DNA from: Streptomyces flavofungini | Lineage (GTDB): Bacteria; Actinomycetota; Actinomycetes; Streptomycetales; Streptomycetaceae | Direction: 5' to 3' | DNA length: 64,000 nt | Assembly (NCBI RefSeq): GCF_014650815.1 | Contig: NZ_BMVR01000004.1 | Location: 496,001-560,000 of the forward strand | Shown: positions 58,447 to 64,000 of the stretch, in pieces | Position numbering within the stretch: the first letter of the stretch is position 1 | Layout: every line of letters starts with the position of its first letter | Notes under the pieces: model-generated | Database searches by the model: none | Seen by the model: the letters and a program-made list of their open reading frames with translations, nothing else | What the model was told of the DNA's origin: nothing | Position numbers and translations under genes: made by a program

Positions 58447-60918
58447 GTGAGGTGGGCGGACGCGGTGCGCGATGGGCGATGGCGGGCAGTGGGGCGCGCA
58501 CTGTGGCGTGTGATCGTCGTGTGGGCGGTGAGCACGGTCACGATGCTCGCCCTCGCCGGCATCCTGCCGGACTTCAAGCTGCAGTCGGACGACGGCGACA
58601 GCGCCACCCGCATCGCGATCACGGCGGCTCTGGGCGCGGGTGCCTTCGGCCTCCTGTCGGCGCTGGTGTGGCCGCTGCTCGTCCGCGCGCTGCTCCTCGT
58701 ACCCGCTCTGGTACTCGGCCTGCTCAACTTCTTCCTGAACGGGTCGCTGCTGCTGCTCGCCCTGCGGCTCATCCCCGACGGCCGCGGCGACGCCAACGCC
58801 GAGACGGCTGTGGTCGTCGCGGCCGTGATGTCGGCCGTGGCCTCGGCGACCGGCGGCGCCCTGGCCGTCCGCGACGACGACGCGTACCGCCGCCGTCTGT
58901 ACCGTCTCGCCGACCGAAGACGCCGCCGCGCCGCCGGGGCCCAGGGGCCGAGCACCCCGGGCATCCTCTTCCTCCAGCTCGACGGCGTCGGCCACGACGT
59001 GCTGCGGGACGCCCTCGGCAAGGGCCTCATGCCCACTGTCGCCCGCTGGCTCGGCGAGAGCGAGAGCAAGAGTGGAAGCCGGGGCGAGAGCGAGCGCGGG
59101 GGCGGGAGCGTCAAGGAGGGCGCGAGCGACGAGGCGGGCGCGGGCGCACCTGCGACAGCGAGCAGCCCCCGGACCCCGGGCGCACCCCCCGCACCTCCCA
59201 CCCACCGTCTCACCCCCTGGCGCACCGACTGGTCCAGCCAGACCGGTGCCAGCCAGCTCGCCATCCTGCACGGCAGCAACTTCGACGTCCCCGCCTTCCG
59301 CTGGTACGAGAAGGACACCGGCGAGGTCATGGTGTCCAACCGCCCGGCGTCGGCGGCGGAGCTGCAGCGCCGCGCCGTGGCCCGCACCGGCGGTCCGGGG
59401 CTGCTCGCCGACGACGGCGCGAGCCGCGGCAACCTGTTCAGCGGGGGCGCCGACCAGCTTGCCCTCGTCCTGTCGATGGCCGCCCGGCGCGGCAAGCGCA
59501 ACCGGTCCCGCGCCGGGTACTTCGCCTACTTCTCCGACCCCGCCAACGCCGTCCGCACCGCCCTCTCCTTCGTCGCCGAGGTCGGCCGCGAGGTCGGCGA
59601 GTCCACGCGCGCCCGGCTCCGCAAGCGCCGCCCCCGGGTGAGCCGCGGCGGGCTCTACCCGTTCATCCGCGCCTTCGCGACCGTCGTGGAGCGCGACGTC
59701 GTGGTCGCCGCCGTCATCGGCGACATGCTCGCCGGACGCGCCGCCGTCTACGCCGACCTGGTCGCGTACGACGAAGTCGCCCACCATTCGGGGCCCACGA
59801 GCGGCGACGCCGAGAAGGTGCTGCGCCGCCTGGACCGGTCCCTCGCCCTCATCGAGCAGGTCGCCGACCACGCGCCCCGGCCGTACCGCATCGTGCTCCT
59901 CTCCGACCACGGCCAGAGCCCCGGCGAGACCTTCCGGGCCCGCTACGGCCTGTCCCTCGCCGACCTGGTGCGCGCCGGGTGCGGGCTGCCCGTGCCCCGC
60001 AGGGCGCGGCGTACGCACAGCGGCGCCGAGGCCCGTTCGGCGGTGCGGGCGGCGCTGCGCCGCCCCGTCGAGGAGGGCGCGGGCGAGCACCGGCCGGGCC
60101 GCCGCGCCGAGCCGATCGTCCTCGCCTCCGGCAACCTCGGCCTGGTGTCCTTCCCGGACGTGCCGCACCGCATGACCCGGGAGGAGATCGACCGCCGCCA
60201 CCCGGCCCTCCTGCCCACCCTCGCCAACCACCCCGGCGTCGGCTTCCTGCTGGTCCGCAGCGCCGAGCACGGGGCGCTGGTCCTCGGGGCGCGCGGCGCG
60301 GAGGTCCGCCTGGACGAGGCACGGGAGGGGCCGGCGGGCGCCCTGGACGGCGGCGGTCCCGAAGGCCCCGGCGGCCCCGGCCCGCTCGCCGACCCCGGCC
60401 CCCTCGCCGACCCCGGCCCCCTCGCCGACCCCGGCCCGCTCGCCGACTTCGGCCCCGGCGCCGCCGACGCCGTCCGCCGCACCGACTCCTTCCCGCACAC
60501 CGCCGACATCATGGTCAACTCCTGGTACGACCCCGAGGACGGCGAAGTCCTCGCCTTCGAGGAGCAGATCGGCTCCCACGGCGGCCTCGGCGGCGCCCAG
60601 TCCCGCCCGTTCCTGCTGTCCCCGCTCGCGCTGTCCCCGGCCGTCGAGGACGGCGGTGAACTCGTCGGCGCCGAGGCCGTGCACGCGGTGCTGCGGCGCT
60701 GGCGGGAGGAGGAGTGCGGGCACGCGGTGCGGGTGAAGTCCACAGCCTCCACGGCGCCCACGGCCGCCACCGCGCCCACGGTCTCCACCGCCACCGCGCC
60801 CGCCGATTCCACGGCCCCCGTCGTCCCCGCCGTCCCCGCGGACAATCGCCTTCCGCAAGCCTGTCCCCCGACAGCATTTCCCGCCGCCGACCACGCCGTA
60901 CAGGACAAAACACATTGA
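58447..60918 (+). CDS. Membrane protein with holin-like and alkaline-phosphatase-superfamily domains
   Basis: The 823-residue protein has about four N-terminal hydrophobic segments (to about 150; holin-family-4-like, with LLVRALLLVPALVLGLLNFF), then a large alkaline-phosphatase-superfamily domain starting at LFLQLDGVGHDVLRDAL (about 178) with metal-site strings HHSGPTSGDAEKVL and LLSDHGQSPGET. Two low-complexity insertions occur: a Gly/Ser/Glu-rich block at about 200-255 and four GPLADP repeats (24-bp unit) at about 640-665. The C-terminal tail is Ala/Thr/Pro-rich. It may hydrolyse phosphate esters at the membrane. The GTG start is uncertain. Confidence 0.82.
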   Translation: MRWADAVRDGRWRAVGRALWRVIVVWAVSTVTMLALAGILPDFKLQSDDGDSATRIAITAALGAGAFGLLSALVWPLLVRALLLVPALVLGLLNFFLNGSLLLLALRLIPDGRGDANAETAVVVAAVMSAVASATGGALAVRDDDAYRRRLYRLADRRRRRAAGAQGPSTPGILFLQLDGVGHDVLRDALGKGLMPTVARWLGESESKSGSRGESERGGGSVKEGASDEAGAGAPATASSPRTPGAPPAPPTHRLTPWRTDWSSQTGASQLAILHGSNFDVPAFRWYEKDTGEVMVSNRPASAAELQRRAVARTGGPGLLADDGASRGNLFSGGADQLALVLSMAARRGKRNRSRAGYFAYFSDPANAVRTALSFVAEVGREVGESTRARLRKRRPRVSRGGLYPFIRAFATVVERDVVVAAVIGDMLAGRAAVYADLVAYDEVAHHSGPTSGDAEKVLRRLDRSLALIEQVADHAPRPYRIVLLSDHGQSPGETFRARYGLSLADLVRAGCGLPVPRRARRTHSGAEARSAVRAALRRPVEEGAGEHRPGRRAEPIVLASGNLGLVSFPDVPHRMTREEIDRRHPALLPTLANHPGVGFLLVRSAEHGALVLGARGAEVRLDEAREGPAGALDGGGPEGPGGPGPLADPGPLADPGPLADPGPLADFGPGAADAVRRTDSFPHTADIMVNSWYDPEDGEVLAFEEQIGSHGGLGGAQSRPFLLSPLALSPAVEDGGELVGAEAVHAVLRRWREEECGHAVRVKSTASTAPTAATAPTVSTATAPADSTAPVVPAVPADNRLPQACPPTAFPAADHAVQDKTH

Positions 60919-61001
60919 TTTTGCGCAGCGTGTGCCGTGCCCGACCATGGGCGGGCCCCGGCGATCCCGGGCGCACGGCACAACGAGAGGCGCACCACCC
61001 C

Positions 61002-62414
61002 ATGCACGACACCGGAACCGTTTCCTCGTCGGCTCCGGCCCCTGACCTGGGGGAACTTCCGGCCGCGGCGCACGAGGACGCAGCGCCGCACGGCAGTGAC
61101 AAGCACGCCCGCCGCTTCGGCCTCCCCGTCGCCACCTGCCTCGTCATGGGCAACATCATCGGCGGCGGCATCTTCCTGCTGCCCGCCTCCGTCGCGCCGT
61201 TCGGCACCATCAGCCTCGTCGCGTTCGCCGTCCTGACGGCGGGGGCGATCTGTCTGGCGCTGGTCTTCGGGCGGCTCGCGAGCCGTGACCCGCGCACCGG
61301 CGGCCCGTATGTGTACGCGCGCGCCGCGTTCGGTGACTTCGCGGGGTTCCTCGCCGCCTGGTCGTACTGGATCACGACGTGGGTGTCGAACGCGGCGCTC
61401 GCCGTCGCCGCCGTCGGCTATCTCGACGTGCTGATACCGGTGGCGGACCACAAGTGGACGGCCTGTCTCGCCGCGCTGACGCTGCAACTCCTGCCCGCGC
61501 TCGCCAACCTCGCCGGGACCCGCTACGTCGGCGCCGTCCAACTCGTCGCCACCGTCCTGAAGTTCCTGCCGCTGCTGCTCGTCGCCTTCGGCGGTCTCTT
61601 CTTCTTCGACAGCGCGAACCTCGGGCCGTTCCGCGCGGGTGACGAGAGCCCCGTCGGCGCGGTGTCCGCGTCGGCCGCGATCCTGCTGTTCTCGTACCTG
61701 GGCGTGGAGTCCGCCGCCGTCAGCGCCGGTGAGGTGCGCGACCCCCGGCGCAACGTGGGGCGCGCCACCGTCCTCGGCACGCTCGGCGCCGCCGTCGTCT
61801 ATCTGCTGGGCACCCTCGCCGTGTTCGGGACGGTCGCGCACGACAAGCTCGTCGCCTCCACGGCGCCGTTCACGGACGCCGTGAACGCCATGTTCGGCGG
61901 CTCCTGGGGCGGCACGGCCGTGGCGCTCGCCGCGCTCGTGTCGATGGTCGGCGCCCTCAACGGGTGGACGCTGCTCAGCGCCCAGACGCCGTACGCCGCC
62001 GCGCGCGACGGTCTTTTCCCGAGCGCGTTCGCGCGCAAGCGGCGCGGCGTGCCGACCGTCGGTGTCCTGGTCACCGTCGTCCTCGCCTCGCTCCTTACCG
62101 TCTACAACTACACGGCCGGTTCGGCGGGCGTCTTCGAAGTCCTCGTGCTCGTCACCACGTTCACCGCCACCGTGCCGTATCTCCTCGCCACCGCCGCGCA
62201 GATCTACTTCCTCGCCTCCGGGCAGGGCGACCGCGTCCACCGCGGCCGACTGGTGCGCGACGCGGTCCTCGCGGCGCTCGCGTTCGGCTTCTCGATGTGG
62301 CTGGTCGCGGGCGCCGGGTACGCGGCCGTCTACCAGGGCGTCCTGTTCCTCTTCGTGGGTGTCCTCGTGTACGCGTGGATGGCGGCCCGCAAGCAGCGGA
62401 CCGCCACCCGGTAG
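61002..62414 (+). CDS. APC-family amino acid/polyamine permease
   Basis: The 470-residue protein has 12 predicted transmembrane helices and APC motifs GNIIGGGIFLLPASVAPFG in helix 1 and FSYLGVESAAVSAGEVRDPRRNV between helices 6 and 7. It most resembles basic amino acid/polyamine antiporters (ArcD/CadB/YjeH branch). The N-terminal 35 residues are hydrophilic. ATG is used with GAGAGG upstream at long spacing. Substrate unknown. Confidence 0.9.
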   Translation: MHDTGTVSSSAPAPDLGELPAAAHEDAAPHGSDKHARRFGLPVATCLVMGNIIGGGIFLLPASVAPFGTISLVAFAVLTAGAICLALVFGRLASRDPRTGGPYVYARAAFGDFAGFLAAWSYWITTWVSNAALAVAAVGYLDVLIPVADHKWTACLAALTLQLLPALANLAGTRYVGAVQLVATVLKFLPLLLVAFGGLFFFDSANLGPFRAGDESPVGAVSASAAILLFSYLGVESAAVSAGEVRDPRRNVGRATVLGTLGAAVVYLLGTLAVFGTVAHDKLVASTAPFTDAVNAMFGGSWGGTAVALAALVSMVGALNGWTLLSAQTPYAAARDGLFPSAFARKRRGVPTVGVLVTVVLASLLTVYNYTAGSAGVFEVLVLVTTFTATVPYLLATAAQIYFLASGQGDRVHRGRLVRDAVLAALAFGFSMWLVAGAGYAAVYQGVLFLFVGVLVYAWMAARKQRTATR

Positions 62415-62464
62415 GCTCCTCAGCCTCCTTACCGCGAGTCTCCCCGGCCTCCTTGGCGCGCCGG

Positions 62465-64000
62465 TTACCGTGCCAGCGGAGCCGTCACCCAGCGCTGGGT
62501 CTTGAAGCCGTCCTCGGGGCCGATCTCGATCAGCTTGCGGGCGGCCGGGTAGGCCTCGTTGCCCTCCACCTCATAGCCGACCTGGAACGTGCCCGGCACG
62601 TCCCTGACCTCGGGCTGCTGCTCCCGCGAGACCGCCGAGGGGATGTCGCCGTCGCCGGCGGCGCGGATCGCGAGGTCGGCGAGCAGGCGCTGCTGCGCGG
62701 CCGCCAGGGCCTCGTTCGGGTCGCTGGACGCGGGGGCCTGCGGTGCCCGCCCGCCGCCGGCCGCCGGCGGCGCGACCTGGCTGCTCGGCTCGCGCCGGGC
62801 GCTCGTCGCCTGCCGGGTGGACAGCTGCGCCTGGACGACCGTGCCGTCGTTGTCGAGACCGACCCGGATCACGCCGCGGTCCGGCGTGATGATCGGGACG
62901 CCGTCGAAGGCCTGCCGGAACGTGACGTGCGTCTGGAGGGTCGTGGGGGCGCCGATCTCCGAGCCGTCCTTGGTGCCGGAGTTCTGCATCAGGTCGTGCA
63001 CGCTGTCGACGACCAGTTCGGCGCCGTCGGCGTGCTGCTCGGCGAAGGCTCGCGCCAGCTCGACGGCGCGGTCGGTGGGCAGCTGCGTGGTGTTGCGCGC
63101 GTTGGGCTCCGCGAGGCGCACCCAGCGCGCCGCGAGCGGGCCCGTGGAGGCGATGCGGTCGCCGGAGCTGGCACTGAGCACGCCCCGCTGGTCGACCTGC
63201 ACCTCTTCGAGGGCGGCGGACGGGAAGGAGGCGATGCGGCCCGCCTGGGTCAGCTCGGCGCTCGGGTCGCGCGGCGCGAGCTGGACGGTCTGGGTGCCCT
63301 GCGGCAGCGCGGTGAGCTGCTCGGCGAGCGAGGCGCGCGCGTTGTACCAGCGCCACGCGTACCAGTTGTCCGGCACCGCGTCGCGGAAGAAGGTCCGCTC
63401 GGTGTTGAGCCGGTTCACGGCCTCGGCCTGGGTGGCGCCGACCGCGCACACCGAGGGGGCCTGGTTCTTCCAGATGTCCCAGCTCGCGTTCAGCCAGGCA
63501 TCGGAGTACGTCTGCCCGGCCACCCACTTGTCCCAGAACTTCCGGCCGTAGTCCGGGTGGTCGATGCTGGTCGTCTCGAAGCCGAAGAGCATGCGGAAGC
63601 CGACGTTGGGACCGGCCCACGTGCGGATCGGGGAGTGTCCGCCGAGGACGCGCAGCGAGAAGCACGTCGACCAGAAGATGTACTTGGCCTTCTCGTTGCC
63701 GAGCGCCATCCGGTTGGAGTACGCGCGGGTGCGGCCGTCCCAGGCCGCGCCGAGACAGGCCTCGAAGACGCCGTTGCCGTCCATGTTGCCGTGGCCCGAG
63801 TGGTACACGGCGCAGACCGCGTCCATGCCGTAGCGGTCCTGCCAGTTGTCGAACGTCTCCTCGTACGCCCACACCTGGACGCCGCCGTCGGCGAACCAGA
63901 AGTTGCGGTCGTAGAACTTCTGCGGATACGCCAGCCAGCCGGTGGCGTCCTCGTGCGTGTAGCGCAGCGGCGACGCGTCGGCGAACGTCTCGACGCTGAA
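62465..64000 (-). CDS. DUF6345-like protein with caspase-type His/Cys motifs (partial)
   Basis: The reading frame is open to the window edge, so the N terminus (including any signal peptide) is missing; 511 codons plus stop are visible. It contains VCAVYHSGHGNMDGNGVF (about 63783-63825) and, about 50 residues later, YIFWSTCFSL (about 63650-63680), the spacing of the His and Cys in caspase-fold peptidases. The C-terminal half resembles a thermolysin/fungalysin-type propeptide (FTP) region (THVTFRQAFDGVPIITPDRG). The fold and activity are inferred from these motifs only. Confidence 0.7.
   Translation of the reverse strand, partial: FSVETFADASPLRYTHEDATGWLAYPQKFYDRNFWFADGGVQVWAYEETFDNWQDRYGMDAVCAVYHSGHGNMDGNGVFEACLGAAWDGRTRAYSNRMALGNEKAKYIFWSTCFSLRVLGGHSPIRTWAGPNVGFRMLFGFETTSIDHPDYGRKFWDKWVAGQTYSDAWLNASWDIWKNQAPSVCAVGATQAEAVNRLNTERTFFRDAVPDNWYAWRWYNARASLAEQLTALPQGTQTVQLAPRDPSAELTQAGRIASFPSAALEEVQVDQRGVLSASSGDRIASTGPLAARWVRLAEPNARNTTQLPTDRAVELARAFAEQHADGAELVVDSVHDLMQNSGTKDGSEIGAPTTLQTHVTFRQAFDGVPIITPDRGVIRVGLDNDGTVVQAQLSTRQATSARREPSSQVAPPAAGGGRAPQAPASSDPNEALAAAQQRLLADLAIRAAGDGDIPSAVSREQQPEVRDVPGTFQVGYEVEGNEAYPAARKLIEIGPEDGFKTQRWVTAPLAR

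Noticed and set aside
1..64000. CRISPR arrays, tRNA and rRNA genes
   Set aside because: No spacer-repeat pattern, cloverleaf with GGTTCGA-type T-loop, or rRNA-like sequence was seen. This was by eye only; a tRNAscan or CRISPR finder run would decide.

Overview
The window is very GC-rich chromosomal DNA with Streptomyces codon bias, GTG/TTG starts, GTGA/ATGA stop-start overlaps and many short-leader promoters. Gene content fits: crotonyl-CoA carboxylase/reductase with ethylmalonyl-CoA mutase, the ten-gene Streptomyces gas-vesicle set (gvpO-A-F-G-Y-Z-J-L-S-K), a SigB/F-type sigma factor, a PAS-GAF-SpoIIE-HATPase phosphatase and ANTAR/PAS-GAF regulators. From memory, the ccr and gvp parts resemble the SCO6470-SCO6510 arm of S. 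coelicolor; this was not checked. No rRNA, tRNA, CRISPR array or prophage was seen.

Layout. 0-5 kb: ethylmalonyl-CoA pathway (meaA 5' end, ccr, a TetR regulator, a double-domain 3-hydroxyacyl-CoA dehydrogenase), all on the minus strand. 5-11 kb: small metabolic genes, including a HEAT-repeat gene with the only TTA codon found in the window, an SRPBCC gene divergent from a TetR regulator, a 137-143 bp transposon-derived element, a Rid-family protein, a secreted tripeptidyl-peptidase-like hydrolase and a radical SAM protein whose promoter carries a LexA-like box. 11-17.6 kb: an MFS exporter with a beta-sandwich tail, a multidomain phosphatase and a methyltransferase. 17.5-20.7 kb: a decayed nitrogen-release locus with a Tat-exported agmatine deiminase, a frameshifted and truncated TetR copy, its intact divergent paralogue, a 21-codon relic of urease gamma, and two nearly identical 16-bp operator-like palindromes. 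20.7-26 kb: a translationally coupled operon of four peptidases (M55, M20, S9, S66).

26-40.3 kb: GNAT, arginase-like, DUF5107/TPR, VOC and holin-like genes, an enolase-superfamily protein, NDH-2 and the gas-vesicle operon. Several of these start behind GTTT-N14-16-GGGTAC-like (SigB-type) promoter candidates, suggesting a stress-responsive block. 40-47 kb: methyltransferase, PAP2-diacylglycerol kinase fusion, ABC-F ATPase, AraC regulator and DinB-like protein. 46.7-50.3 kb: CBS protein, SigB-type sigma factor, PAS-GAF and ANTAR proteins. 50.5-58 kb: a surface protein, an aminotransferase-fold protein without the PLP lysine coupled to a metallo-beta-lactamase-fold enzyme, a second such enzyme coupled to DedA, a phytanoyl-CoA dioxygenase homologue and an AraC-GyrI regulator, with copies of a dispersed intergenic repeat. 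58-64 kb: a membrane-linked alkaline-phosphatase-superfamily protein, an APC permease and the 3' part of a secreted-type protein with a caspase-like His/Cys pattern.

The least ordinary material is the decayed TetR/urease/agmatine locus, the LexA-like box at the radical SAM gene, the set of SigB-like promoters around the gas-vesicle block, and three enzyme homologues with altered catalytic residues (aminotransferase, enolase superfamily, arginase). All functions are inferred by reading the sequence; no database search was run.
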